In this document: positions 47,730-56,061 of the stretch, piece by piece | How positions within the stretch are numbered: the first letter of the stretch is position 1 | Layout of the letters: each line of letters begins with the position of its first letter | Assembly: GCA_963811775.1 (NCBI GenBank) | Contig: CAWESO010000001.1 | Coordinates: 1-64,000 of the forward strand | Reading direction: 5' to 3' | DNA from: Chersky-840 sp963811775 | Lineage (GTDB): Bacteria; Actinomycetota; Acidimicrobiia; Acidimicrobiales; UBA8190 | DNA length: 64,000 nt | Notes under the pieces: generated by a model | The model's database searches: none | Seen by the model: only the letters and a program-made list of their open reading frames with translations | What the model was told of the DNA's origin: nothing | Program-made: the position numbers and the translations under genes

Positions 47730-48265
47730 CACCCTGCTCCGTTCCGGTCTCTGTCGGTCCCCGTGCTGTCGGTCCCCGTGCTGTCGGGCCCTGTCCCGTT
47801 GGTCCCGGCCAGCTCGGCGAGGCGTTGGGCCAGCGCGGCGCCGCCCGTCGCCTCGGCCGCGATGACAAGGACGGTATCGTCCCCCGCCACCGTTCCGATC
47901 ATGCCCTCGAAGCCGCTGCGATCGAGGGCCGAGCCCACGACGTGCGCACAACCCGGCGGCGTGCGCAGGACCACGAGGTTGGCCGAGTGGGCGGTCTCGA
48001 CCACCCACTCCCCCAGCACCCGCCGGAGATGGTCCTCGGGCGCCACCGGCCGGACAGCCAACTCGGGCAGGGCGTACACGGTGTCGCCCCCCGGGGCCCG
48101 CACCTTGATGGCGCCGATCTCCTCCAGGTCGCGCGACACCGTGGTCTGGGTGGCTTCCACGCCCTGCTCGGCCAGGAGCGCCACCAGCTGGGCCTGGTTG
48201 GACACGACGTGATGCTCGAGCAGGCGGGCCACGCGGTGTTGGCGCTGCGGCTTGGCGAGCTTCAC
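47729..48265 (-). CDS. argR: Arginine repressor
   Basis: A 178-residue ArgR/AhrC protein. The N-terminal winged helix spans residues 5-75 (QRQHRVARLLEHHVVSNQAQ, TQTTVSRDLEEIGAIKV). The C-terminal hexamerisation and arginine-binding domain spans about 95-165 (LVVLRTPPGCAHVVGSALD, GMIGTVAGDDTVLVIAA), followed by a Thr/Gly/Ser-rich tail. It binds arginine and represses from ARG boxes such as the one upstream of argC, giving feedback on its own operon. It starts with a GTG overlapping the argF stop. Confidence 0.95.
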   Translation of the reverse strand: MKLAKPQRQHRVARLLEHHVVSNQAQLVALLAEQGVEATQTTVSRDLEEIGAIKVRAPGGDTVYALPELAVRPVAPEDHLRRVLGEWVVETAHSANLVVLRTPPGCAHVVGSALDRSGFEGMIGTVAGDDTVLVIAAEATGGAALAQRLAELAGTNGTGPDSTGTDSTGTDRDRNGAG

Positions 48266-49233
48266 CGCGACTCCCCCGCACCGGGGCGCAGGAGCCAGCC
48301 CAGCAACCCCCGCACGGCGTGGGCGCGGTTGGCCGCCTGGCGCCACACCACGCTCCGGGGCCCTTCGAGCACCTCGGCGGTGATCTCCTCGCCGCGGTGG
48401 GCGGGCAGGCAGTGCAGCACCACCGCGTCGGGGGCCGCGCCCGCCACCATGTCGGCGGTGATGGTGAACCCCGCGAAGGCCTGGCGTCGGAGGTCCTGCT
48501 CGTCCTCCTGGCCCATCGACGTCCACACGTCGGTGTAGAGGGCATCCGCGCCGGTCGCCGCCTCCATGGGGTCGGTGGTCACCTCCACGTCCCCGCCGAG
48601 CCGCGCCACCCGGGCCAGGTCGTCGGCGTCGGGCTCGTACCCCTCGGGCGACGCCGTGCGCAGGACGATGCCGGTCATCGCCGCCGCCAGCGCCAACGAG
48701 CGCCACACGTTGTTGGCGTCCCCGATGTAGGCGACGGTGCGGCCCTCCACGTCGCCGAAGACCTGGCGCAGGGTCAACAGGTCGGCGAGGGCCTGACAGG
48801 GATGGGCCCGGTCCGAGAGGAGGTTCACCACCGGCACCGGGGGCGGGAACCCGCCGTCGCCCTCCGACCGAGCCGCGCCCGGGGTCGACAGGGCGTCCAT
48901 GGCGCCCGCCATGCGCGTCAGGGTGGCGTGGTCGAGCACGCGCGCGCACAGCACGGCGTGGTAGCAGGCCATGGTGCGGGCCACGTCCTCGGCCGTCTCG
49001 CGCTCGTCGATGCCGACCTCGGACCCCTGGATGTACACGGGATGGCCGCCCAGACTCACCACGGCGAGCTCAGTCGAGCTGCGGGTGCGGGCCGACGGCT
49101 TCTCGAACACGAGCGCCGCCCCCCGCCCCGCCAGGACCTTGGGCGCCTCGGCCACGGGGACGGCGGCCGTGGCGAGCACGTCGTCGAGCTCGTCGCACGA
49201 CAGGTCGTCGACGTCGAGGAAGTGACGGATCAC
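48262..49233 (-). CDS. argF: Ornithine carbamoyltransferase
   Basis: ArgF makes citrulline from ornithine and carbamoyl phosphate. It shows the carbamoyl-phosphate motif as FEKPSARTRSSTELA (SxRTR form), the HPCQALADLLTL segment, AYIGDANNVWRSL, YTDVWTSMGQEDE and the ornithine loop HCLPAHRGEEIT. Length is 323 residues. It begins with GTG at 49233, overlapping the argD stop (GTGA). Confidence 0.96.
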   Translation of the reverse strand: MIRHFLDVDDLSCDELDDVLATAAVPVAEAPKVLAGRGAALVFEKPSARTRSSTELAVVSLGGHPVYIQGSEVGIDERETAEDVARTMACYHAVLCARVLDHATLTRMAGAMDALSTPGAARSEGDGGFPPPVPVVNLLSDRAHPCQALADLLTLRQVFGDVEGRTVAYIGDANNVWRSLALAAAMTGIVLRTASPEGYEPDADDLARVARLGGDVEVTTDPMEAATGADALYTDVWTSMGQEDEQDLRRQAFAGFTITADMVAGAAPDAVVLHCLPAHRGEEITAEVLEGPRSVVWRQAANRAHAVRGLLGWLLRPGAGESR

Positions 49234-50438
49234 GACACCGCCTCACTCGAGGCGCGGTCGCGCACGTCGGCCAACGCGCCGGCCAGCAAGACGAGGCCCT
49301 CGTCGACCTCGTCGTCGCTCACCAGCAGCGACGGCGCCAGACGGATGGTGTCCGGCCGGGGCGCGTTCACCACGAGGCCGCGCGCCAGGGCCGCTCCGAC
49401 GACCTCCTTGGCCCGCTGGTCGTCGAGCGCCGCCCCGAGCAGGAGCCCGGCGCCGCGCACCCCGGCGACCCCGTCGAGCCCCAAGAGGCCGGCGCGCAAC
49501 CGGGCTCCGGCGCGACGGGCCCGGGCCGGCACGTCCTCGGCCTCCATGACCGCCAGCGTGGCCCGCGCCGCCGCCGCGGCCAGGGGCTGGCCGCCGAAGG
49601 TGCTGCCGTGATCGCCCGGCGAGAACGCCGCGGCCACCTCGGCCCGGGCCCAGCACGCGCCGATGGGCACGCCGTTGCCGAGCGCCTTGGCCATCGTGAC
49701 CACGTCGGGCTCGATGCCGGTGTGCTGGAACGCGAACCACTGCCCGGTGCGCCCCAGTCCCGTCTGGATCTCGTCCACCATGAGCAGGATGCCGCGCTCG
49801 GTGCACATCTCACGCACTCCGCCGAGGTAGTCCGACGACGGGGCGATGACCCCCGATTCCCCCTGGATGGGCTCGAGGAGCACAGCGGCGACGCGCGACG
49901 GGTCGCACGCCTCGTCGAGGGCGGCGAGGTCGTCATAGGCGACGTGCTCGAAGCCTTCGGGCAGGGGGGCGAACGGGGCGTGCTTCTCGGGCTGGCCGGT
50001 GGCGTGCAGCGTCGCCAGGGTCCTCCCGTGGAACGCGTCCCACGTGCTCACCACCACATGGCGCCCCGGCCCCGCCCACTTGCGGGCCAGCTTGAGGGCG
50101 CACTCGTTGGCCTCGGCCCCGGAGTTGGTGAAGAACACCTGCCCCCCGGCGCGGGTCACCCCTCCCCCGACGAGCCGGTCCAGCGTGGCCGCCACCTCGG
50201 GGCCCACGGCGTTGCCGAACAGGTTCGACACGTGCAGCAGCGTGCGGGCCTGCGTTGCCACGGCGTCCGCGACAGCGGGGTGCGCGTGCCCGAGCCCGGT
50301 GACGGCCAGCCCCGACAGGAAGTCGAGATAGCGCTTGCCGTCGCTGTCCCACAGCACCGACCCCTCGCCGCGGACGAACGTCACCGGTGGCTCGGCGTAG
50401 GTGTGCATGAGCGCGCTGCGGTCCGGAACGGTGCTCAT
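49230..50438 (-). CDS. argD: Acetylornithine aminotransferase
   Basis: This PLP-dependent class III aminotransferase converts N-acetylglutamate semialdehyde to N-acetylornithine. Of 402 residues, key motifs are FVRGEGSVLWDSDGKRYLDF, TNSGAEANECALKLARKW, FHGRTLATLHATGQ, LMVDEIQTGLGRTGQWFAFQ and VVTMAKALGNGVPIG with the Schiff-base Lys, then GSTFGGQPLAAAAA. Its ATG overlaps the argB stop (ATGA). It may also act on succinyldiaminopimelate, as many ArgD enzymes do. Confidence 0.95.
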   Translation of the reverse strand: MSTVPDRSALMHTYAEPPVTFVRGEGSVLWDSDGKRYLDFLSGLAVTGLGHAHPAVADAVATQARTLLHVSNLFGNAVGPEVAATLDRLVGGGVTRAGGQVFFTNSGAEANECALKLARKWAGPGRHVVVSTWDAFHGRTLATLHATGQPEKHAPFAPLPEGFEHVAYDDLAALDEACDPSRVAAVLLEPIQGESGVIAPSSDYLGGVREMCTERGILLMVDEIQTGLGRTGQWFAFQHTGIEPDVVTMAKALGNGVPIGACWARAEVAAAFSPGDHGSTFGGQPLAAAAARATLAVMEAEDVPARARRAGARLRAGLLGLDGVAGVRGAGLLLGAALDDQRAKEVVGAALARGLVVNAPRPDTIRLAPSLLVSDDEVDEGLVLLAGALADVRDRASSEAVS

Positions 50439-51349
50439 GCGAGCACCTCCCCTTCACGGAAGATCATCGTGCCCACTCCTCGGTCGCTGAACACCTCGAG
50501 CAACAACGCGTGGGGGACACGCCCGTCGAGGATGTGGGCACGCGGCACCCCGGCCCGCACGGCGCGCGCGCACGCTTCGACCTTGGGGATCATCCCCGAC
50601 GACACCGCCCCCGAGACCACCATGGCATCGATCTCGTCGACCGAGACCCGACGCAGCCGGGATTCAGGGTCGTCGGGATCGGCGCGCAGACCGGTCACGT
50701 CGGTGAGGCACACCAGCTTCTCGGCGTGCAGGGCCGCGGCGATGGCACCGGCGGCGGTGTCGGCGTTGATGTTGTAGGACTGGCCCTTGGCGTCACCGGC
50801 GATGGTGGCCACCACGGGGATGATCCCCTCGGCCAGGAGGCGGTGCAGGATCGAGGGGTCGACCACCTCGACGTCGCCCACGAAGCCGAGCGTGGCGTCG
50901 CGGGCCGTGGCCGTGATCATCTTGGCGTCCTCGCCCGACAGGCCCACGGCCAGTGACCCGTGCACGTTCATGGCCGACACGATCTCGCGATTGACCTTGC
51001 CGATCAGGACCATGCTGGCGATCTCGAGCGTCTCGGCGTCGGTGACGCGCATGCCGTCGCGGAACTCGGGCACCTTGCCGAGCCTCGCCATCATCTCCCC
51101 GATCTGCGGCCCTCCACCGTGGACGACCACCGGCAGCATCCCGACCGAGCGCATGAGGACGACGTCCTGCGCGAACGACGTCAACGCTCCGCCGTCGGCA
51201 CCGGCCTCCCCCGCGGCGGCTCCCTCCGCGGACACCAGGGCGTTGCCGCCGTACTTGATGACGACGATCTTCCCCCAGAAGCGCAAGATGTAGGGCAGGG
51301 CCTCCACCAACACCGCAGCGCGCTCGCCCAGGCCGAGGTCCTCGGTCAT
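50435..51349 (-). CDS. argB: Acetylglutamate kinase
   Basis: ArgB phosphorylates N-acetylglutamate and is the usual arginine-feedback point. The 304-residue protein shows VVIKYGGNALV, VVVHGGGPQIGEMMARLG, EFRDGMRVTDAETLEIASMV, NINADTAAGAIAAALHAEK and LTDVTGLRADPDDPESRL. An N-terminal helix (TEDLGLGERAAVLVEALPYI) is the type that allows the hexameric, arginine-sensitive form. The ATG at 51349 overlaps the argJ stop. Confidence 0.96.
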   Translation of the reverse strand: MTEDLGLGERAAVLVEALPYILRFWGKIVVIKYGGNALVSAEGAAAGEAGADGGALTSFAQDVVLMRSVGMLPVVVHGGGPQIGEMMARLGKVPEFRDGMRVTDAETLEIASMVLIGKVNREIVSAMNVHGSLAVGLSGEDAKMITATARDATLGFVGDVEVVDPSILHRLLAEGIIPVVATIAGDAKGQSYNINADTAAGAIAAALHAEKLVCLTDVTGLRADPDDPESRLRRVSVDEIDAMVVSGAVSSGMIPKVEACARAVRAGVPRAHILDGRVPHALLLEVFSDRGVGTMIFREGEVLA

Positions 51350-52515
51350 GACGTGGTCCTGTTCTCGTCGATGTAGCCGTGGCCGAGGTCGGTGGTGAGC
51401 ACCGCGCCGGTTCCCGCCCCCACGCCGAGATCGCAACGCAATTCGATGGCGCGGCCCTGCATGTGCGCACGGACCGCCGCTTCGTCATGGGCGACGGCGA
51501 CGCCCTGGCGGCACACCACCACACCTCCGTACGCCACCTCGACCGTGTCGATGTCGAAGGCCACGCCGGCCGAGCCGAGCTCGCTCACGACGCGACCCCA
51601 GTACGGGTCCTCCCCGTTGAGCGAGCACTTGACGAGGGCGGACTCGGCCACCTTGCGCGCGGCGCGGTGTGCCTCGTCGTCGCTGGCCGCGCCCGACACG
51701 ATGACGTGCGCCACCTTGCTCGCACCCTCGGCGTCGGCCGCCATCATCCCGGCCAGCTGCGCGCACGCATCGGCCAGCGCGTCGCCCAGGGCGGCGCCGC
51801 TCGGCGACGTGGTGCTCGCCCCGCTGGCCAGGACCAGCACCGTGTCGTTGGTCGACGTGCACCCGTCCACCGTCATCTGGTTGAAGGTGGTCCCCACGGC
51901 GCGACGCAGCGCCGTGGCCAGGCCGTCGGGGTCACACCGGGCGTCGGTGGTGAGCACGGCCAGCATCGTCGCCATGTTGGGCGCCAGCATGGCCGCCCCC
52001 TTGGCCATGCCACCCACCGTGAACCCCGCCCCGGCCACGCTGACCTCCTTGCAGATCGTGTCGGTGGTCATGATGGCCGTGGCCGCCCGTCGGGCCGCGT
52101 CGCGATCGCCCTGGCGCGCCTCGACCAGGATCGGGATCCCCGCCTCGACCGGGGCCATGGGCAGGGGGATCCCGATGAGCCCGGTCTGGCAGATGAGCAC
52201 GTCGCGCCCGCCCACGCCGAGGCCCTCCCCCGCCAGGGCGCACATGCGCTCGGCTCCGTCCCGGCCGGGCCCACCCGTCGCCGCGTTGGCGTTCCCGCTC
52301 GACAGCACGACGGCTGCGGCGTGCCCGGCCGTGGCCGCCAGGTGCTCCCGGCTCACCTGCACCGGCGCGGCGGCGGCCAGGTTGGCGGTGAACACCCCGG
52401 CCGCGGGGACCGGGCCCGACGTCGAAGCCACCAGGGCCAGGTCGGGGGCGCCCGACGCCTTGATCCCGCACGCCAGGCCCGATGCCACGAACCCGCCCGG
52501 CGCGGTGACGCTCAC
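51346..52515 (-). CDS. argJ: Bifunctional ornithine acetyltransferase / N-acetylglutamate synthase
   Basis: ArgJ recycles the acetyl group from N-acetylornithine to glutamate, and in bifunctional forms also uses acetyl-CoA. It shows GLACGIKASGAPDLALVAS, VLSSGNANAATGGPG, the self-cleavage motif MLAPNMATMLAVLTTDA (between Ala and Thr), NQMTVDGCTSTNDTVLVLAS and SLNGEDPYWGRVVSELG. Length is 389 residues. It begins with a GTG overlapping the argC stop. Its presence means the cyclic acetylated pathway is used. Confidence 0.95.
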   Translation of the reverse strand: MSVTAPGGFVASGLACGIKASGAPDLALVASTSGPVPAAGVFTANLAAAAPVQVSREHLAATAGHAAAVVLSSGNANAATGGPGRDGAERMCALAGEGLGVGGRDVLICQTGLIGIPLPMAPVEAGIPILVEARQGDRDAARRAATAIMTTDTICKEVSVAGAGFTVGGMAKGAAMLAPNMATMLAVLTTDARCDPDGLATALRRAVGTTFNQMTVDGCTSTNDTVLVLASGASTTSPSGAALGDALADACAQLAGMMAADAEGASKVAHVIVSGAASDDEAHRAARKVAESALVKCSLNGEDPYWGRVVSELGSAGVAFDIDTVEVAYGGVVVCRQGVAVAHDEAAVRAHMQGRAIELRCDLGVGAGTGAVLTTDLGHGYIDENRTTS

Positions 52516-53525
52516 GGGTACACCCCCACATTCGAGAGCCCGCGGTCCTCGGGCAGGCCGAGGGCGATGTTGGCACACTGCAGCGCCTGCCCCGAGGCGC
52601 CCTTCACCAGATTGTCCAGCGCGCACAGCGCCAGCACCCACCCCGTGCGGGGGTCGACGCGCGCCGTCACGTGGGCGCAGTTCGAGCCCGACGTCGCCTT
52701 GGTGGACGGCGACGACTCGCTCACGACCACGAAACCCTCACCGCGGTAGGCGTCGCGCAGGATGGCGAGGACGTCGTCGGTGGTGAGCTCGGCGGCCGGG
52801 CGCGCGTAACACGTGGCCAGGATGCCGCGGTTCATCGGAGCCAGGTGGGGCGTGAACAGGACCTGCGCGCCCGACGCCTGTTCGATCTCCGGGGTGTGGC
52901 GGTGGTGCAAGAGGCCGTAAGCGGTGAAGTCCTCGTCGACGGTGTTGAAGTGCGCGGTGTGCGACAACTTGCGCCCTGCACCCGACACGCCGCTGGCGGC
53001 GTCCACGATCACCCCGGTCGTCTCGATCGCACCGGCGCGCACCAGTGGCGCCAGGGCCAGCGCCGCGGCCGTGGGATAGCACCCCGGAGCCGCCACGAGG
53101 CGAGCCCCGCTCAGATCGGCGCGGAACAATTCGGGAAGCCCGTAGACGAATTCTCCGAGTAGTGCCGGCGCGACGTGGTCGTGCCCGTACCACCGGGGGT
53201 AGGCCGCCGCATCGCGCAGCCGGAAGTCGGCGGAGAGGTCGACGAGCAGCCCGACCCGGCCGACGAGGTCGGGCGCCAGCAGCTGGGACTCGCCGTGCGG
53301 CAGCGCCAGGAACACCACGTCCAGACCGGCGAGGTCCTCGGTCCCCGCCTTGGAGAACTCGAGCGACGGGTAGGCGGCCGTCAGTGACGGGTACAACGAC
53401 GCCACCGTCTGCCCGGCCTGGGTGTCGGCGCCGGCCACGACCACGTCGAGATCGGGATGCCCGGCGCAGAGGCGCAGCAGCTCGGCCCCCGCGTAGCCCG
53501 ATGCTCCCGCCACACCCACTCTCAT
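52512..53525 (-). CDS. argC: N-acetyl-gamma-glutamyl-phosphate reductase
   Basis: ArgC reduces N-acetylglutamyl phosphate with NADPH and is the first gene of the operon. The 337-residue sequence shows the Rossmann motif VGVAGASGYAGAELLRL, FLALPHGESQLLAP, DLSADFRLRD, the catalytic Cys in VAAPGCYPTAAALALAPLV, GVSGAGRKLSHTAHFN and FTPHLAPMNRGILATCY. The ATG at 53525 lies about 7 nt after the putative -10 box, so its mRNA is probably leaderless. Confidence 0.96.
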   Translation of the reverse strand: MRVGVAGASGYAGAELLRLCAGHPDLDVVVAGADTQAGQTVASLYPSLTAAYPSLEFSKAGTEDLAGLDVVFLALPHGESQLLAPDLVGRVGLLVDLSADFRLRDAAAYPRWYGHDHVAPALLGEFVYGLPELFRADLSGARLVAAPGCYPTAAALALAPLVRAGAIETTGVIVDAASGVSGAGRKLSHTAHFNTVDEDFTAYGLLHHRHTPEIEQASGAQVLFTPHLAPMNRGILATCYARPAAELTTDDVLAILRDAYRGEGFVVVSESSPSTKATSGSNCAHVTARVDPRTGWVLALCALDNLVKGASGQALQCANIALGLPEDRGLSNVGVYP

Positions 53526-53532
53526 TCGCAAG

Positions 53533-53561
53533 AAAATACAGTCCTATGCATGGATATGCAA
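53533..53561 (-). promoter_or_regulatory. argC promoter with embedded ARG box
   Basis: On the minus strand TTGCAT (53556-53561), a 17-nt spacer and TATTTT (53533-53538) form a promoter. A perfect inverted repeat TGCAT-N4-ATGCA at 53547-53560 overlaps the -35 box and spacer and resembles ArgR operators. Bound ArgR would block RNA polymerase. The gap to the argC ATG is only 7 nt. Confidence 0.72.
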
Positions 53562-53626
53562 CACGACGCCGAGGCGACGGGGTCGACGCCAGAGCCGACG
53601 GCGGCGCCGCAGCACTTCGGCCCCTG

Positions 53627-53655
53627 TTGAATGGTTTCTTGTCTTTTCATAGAGT
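53627..53655 (+). promoter_or_regulatory. Putative leaderless promoter of the 117-aa gene
   Basis: TTGAAT (53627-53632), a 17-nt spacer and TAGAGT (53650-53655) lie 6 nt before the ATG at 53662, so transcription would start at the initiation codon. Confidence 0.5.
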
Positions 53656-53661
53656 CTCTCT

Positions 53662-54015
53662 ATGTTCGATGACGACGTCGCAGGGGTGTTGGAGGCCGCG
53701 CCAGGTTTCGTCGACCGTTACCTGGACCTGGTTGAGTCCGCCGACGGCGATCCCGGGATGCCCGCCGTCCTCACCGAATTGGCGGACTACGTGGCCGGGC
53801 TCCTGGCCGAGATCGAGCGGTGCCGGCCCCTGCTGGCCCGCTGCCTGCGGGGCGTGGAGTCGGTGGCGACCCGCTCCGACGAGTCAGCCGAACTGGTGGC
53901 CTGGGCTTTCCTCGACAGCCTGACCCCCGACGATCGGCTCCGGCTCGCCGGCTGGCTCGGCCCTCGCACCCGGTCGCTCCTGCGCGAGGTCGAGCCCGAC
54001 CCGGGCACGAGGTAG
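53662..54015 (+). CDS. Small acidic helical protein, unknown
   Basis: A 117-residue soluble protein, mostly alpha-helical by composition: DDDVAGVLEAAPGFVDRYLD, ELADYVAGLLAEIERCRPLL and DSLTPDDRLRLAGWLGPRTR. No family was recognised. It is divergent from argC and shares the short intergenic region that holds both promoters, but any link with arginine metabolism is speculative. It ends 16 nt before the convergent thioesterase. Confidence 0.6.
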   Translation: MFDDDVAGVLEAAPGFVDRYLDLVESADGDPGMPAVLTELADYVAGLLAEIERCRPLLARCLRGVESVATRSDESAELVAWAFLDSLTPDDRLRLAGWLGPRTRSLLREVEPDPGTR

Positions 54016-54031
54016 CACGAGGAGAGAGCCC

Positions 54032-54454
54032 TCAGTCCGCCGGCGCGTCGGCGAGCCCGAGGGCCCGGCGCAGGGCGGCGGGGTGCGCCGTCTTGCCCGA
54101 CCCGTCGGTGCCGATCGAGACGTACACGGTGGAGGCCTCGACCACGACACGTCCCGACGACAGCACCGTGAACCCCAGGGTGAACGACGTCCGCCCGACC
54201 TGCACCACACGCACGTGGACGTCGGCCGCGTCGCCGAAGCCGAGCGGGCCGTGCCAGTCGAGCTCGGTGTGCACCACCTGCACGTCGAAGCCGGCGTCCA
54301 ACAGGTCGCGGTACGGGAGGCCGCCCGCAGCCAGGAAGGCCGTCATGGCGTCGTCGAAGTACGCCAGGTACCACATGTTGAAGACCACGCCCTGGCGGTC
54401 GACTTCGAGATACCGCACCGTGACCGGGTGGACGAAGGGAACGGGCCGCGACAC
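54032..54454 (-). CDS. Acyl-CoA thioesterase (4HBT / YbgC-like)
   Basis: A 140-residue hotdog-fold protein. It shows VTVRYLEVDRQGVVFNMWYL, in which the conserved Asp is followed by the QG(V/I)V-N segment of 4-hydroxybenzoyl-CoA thioesterases. It also shows YLAYFDDAMTAFLAA, HGPLGFGDAADVHVRVVQVG and FTVLSSGRVVVEASTVYVSI. It hydrolyses an acyl-CoA or acyl-ACP of unknown identity. The GTG at 54454 matches the family start; the upstream open frame has no similarity. Confidence 0.88.
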   Translation of the reverse strand: MSRPVPFVHPVTVRYLEVDRQGVVFNMWYLAYFDDAMTAFLAAGGLPYRDLLDAGFDVQVVHTELDWHGPLGFGDAADVHVRVVQVGRTSFTLGFTVLSSGRVVVEASTVYVSIGTDGSGKTAHPAALRRALGLADAPAD

Positions 54455-54553
54455 GCCCTGCAGTCTCCCAGCCCGGCCGGCCATGGGCGCGCCCCGCCGC
54501 CGGCGCGTGCCCACGCTTCGACGGGCGGCGTCGGTGGCGGCTATAAGTTGGCC

Positions 54554-55162
54554 ATGCCCGGGCCCGTCCGTGTCGCCGACCGAGCCGACGCCGCCCCGCT
54601 GGCGGCGACCCTGGCACGCGCCTTCTTCGACGATCCGGTCATGTCGTTCCTCGTTCCGAACGAGGCCAGGCGCCGTCGCCGGGTCGCGACGTACTTCGAG
54701 GCCGCCCTCACCGTGCAGCACCTCCCCCACGGCGGCTGCTACACCGACACGGACCGGGCCGGCGGCGCCCTGTGGGACCCACCCGGGCACTGGAAGCTGC
54801 CCGTCACGCAGATCCTCCAGGCGTCGCCCAAGATGGTCAGCGCCTTCGGGCTGCACGTCCCGCGGGCCCTGCGCGTCCTCTCCACCATCGAGCGCCAGCA
54901 CCCCCGCACCCCCCATTGGTACCTGGCCGTTCTCGGCACCGATCCCATCCATCAGGGCAAGGGCGTCGGCTCGGCCCTGCTGGCCCCCGTCCTCGAGCGC
55001 TGCGACCGCGAGGGCATCGGGGCCTACCTGGAGTCCTCCAAGGAGAGCAACATCGCGTTCTACCGCCGGCACCGCTTCGACGTCACCGGTGAGATCGTCC
55101 TCCCCGGCGGGCCCACGGTGTGGCCCATGTGGCGCGAGCCGCGCCCGCCCGACGAGCCCTGA
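54554..55162 (+). CDS. GNAT-family N-acetyltransferase
   Basis: A 202-residue acetyltransferase. The N-terminal part is VRVADRADAAPLAATLARAF with DPVMSFLVPNE. The acetyl-CoA-binding motif A is WYLAVLGTDPIHQGKGVGSA, followed by LESSKESNIAFYRRHRFDVT. The Q-G-K-G-V-G-S pyrophosphate loop is intact. The acceptor substrate is unknown. It is divergent from the thioesterase and convergent with the hydrolase, from which it is separated by 4 nt. Confidence 0.88.
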   Translation: MPGPVRVADRADAAPLAATLARAFFDDPVMSFLVPNEARRRRRVATYFEAALTVQHLPHGGCYTDTDRAGGALWDPPGHWKLPVTQILQASPKMVSAFGLHVPRALRVLSTIERQHPRTPHWYLAVLGTDPIHQGKGVGSALLAPVLERCDREGIGAYLESSKESNIAFYRRHRFDVTGEIVLPGGPTVWPMWREPRPPDEP

Positions 55163-55166
55163 TCGA

Positions 55167-56054
55167 TCAACCCAGCGCGCCGACCACGGCGTCGAGGAAG
55201 GCGTCGGGAGCCTCGAGCATGGGGTAGTGCCCGACGTCGTCGAGCCAGGTGAGCGTGGCCTCGGGCCGCGTCCCGTGCAGCCGGGTGGCCATGGGGGCCA
55301 CCGCGATGGGGTCGTCGGTGCCCCACACGATGGACAGCGACGACGGGTGGGTCTCGATGGCGCCGGTGAACCGGGCCTCGTTGCGGCGACGCTCCTCGAT
55401 GTAGCGGATCGTGCGGGGCAACAGGAGATGCCCGTCGAGATGCGTCACGAGCTCCGCTTCGCCTTCGAGGTCGGCCGCGCCGACGCGCGACGCGGGCGAG
55501 AAGGTGGCGGCCAGGCTGGCCTGCAGCGAGGGGCCGTCGATACCGGCGGTCTCCGGTAGCCGCTCGTCGGGGAGGCCGAGGAGGAGTTGCTGGCCCACGC
55601 TCAGCTGCGCCATCTCGATGTAGATGCTGCCGTTGGTGACCACCCGCCTGGTGATGTCGACGGGCCAGCGCCCCTCGCGCTGGCGGGCCAGCAGCTCGCC
55701 GCCGACGGTGTCGCCGACATCGTGGGTGAGCAGCGCCAGCGTCGTCACACCGGCGTCGGCCACGAATGCCTGGGCGACGTCGGCTTGCAGGTCGAGGGTG
55801 TAGGCCCGATCGGGCTTGGCCGACAGGCCGTAACCGATCATGTCGAAGAGCAGCACCCGGCGGTGCGCCGCCAAGGCGTCGACGACGTGTCGGAAGTCGA
55901 ACGAACTGGTCGGGAACCCGTGCAGCACGACGAGCGGCTCCAGGGTCTCGGGCCCCGTCGGTGCGACGTCGACGGTGAAGGTCTGCAGTCCCGCCAGCGC
56001 CCGGTACGTCCCGCGCCCTTCCCACGCCGCCACCGCCGGGGAGCGCCACGCCAC
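55167..56054 (-). CDS. Alpha/beta hydrolase of the haloalkane dehalogenase / epoxide hydrolase type
   Basis: A 295-residue hydrolase. It shows the oxyanion region VVLHGFPTSSFDFRHVVDAL, the DMIGYGLSAKPDR loop and a nucleophile elbow THDVGDTVGGELLA. In that elbow the nucleophile is Asp (H-D-x-G-D form), as in dehalogenases and epoxide hydrolases, and not Ser. The acid residue region is IVWGTDDPIA and the catalytic His is in LDDVGHYPMLEAPDAF. The natural substrate is unknown. The GTG at 56054 was chosen by the homology start; it lies 8 nt after the CtaG-like gene. Confidence 0.85.
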   Translation of the reverse strand: MAWRSPAVAAWEGRGTYRALAGLQTFTVDVAPTGPETLEPLVVLHGFPTSSFDFRHVVDALAAHRRVLLFDMIGYGLSAKPDRAYTLDLQADVAQAFVADAGVTTLALLTHDVGDTVGGELLARQREGRWPVDITRRVVTNGSIYIEMAQLSVGQQLLLGLPDERLPETAGIDGPSLQASLAATFSPASRVGAADLEGEAELVTHLDGHLLLPRTIRYIEERRRNEARFTGAIETHPSSLSIVWGTDDPIAVAPMATRLHGTRPEATLTWLDDVGHYPMLEAPDAFLDAVVGALG

Positions 56055-56061
56055 GGTCGAC

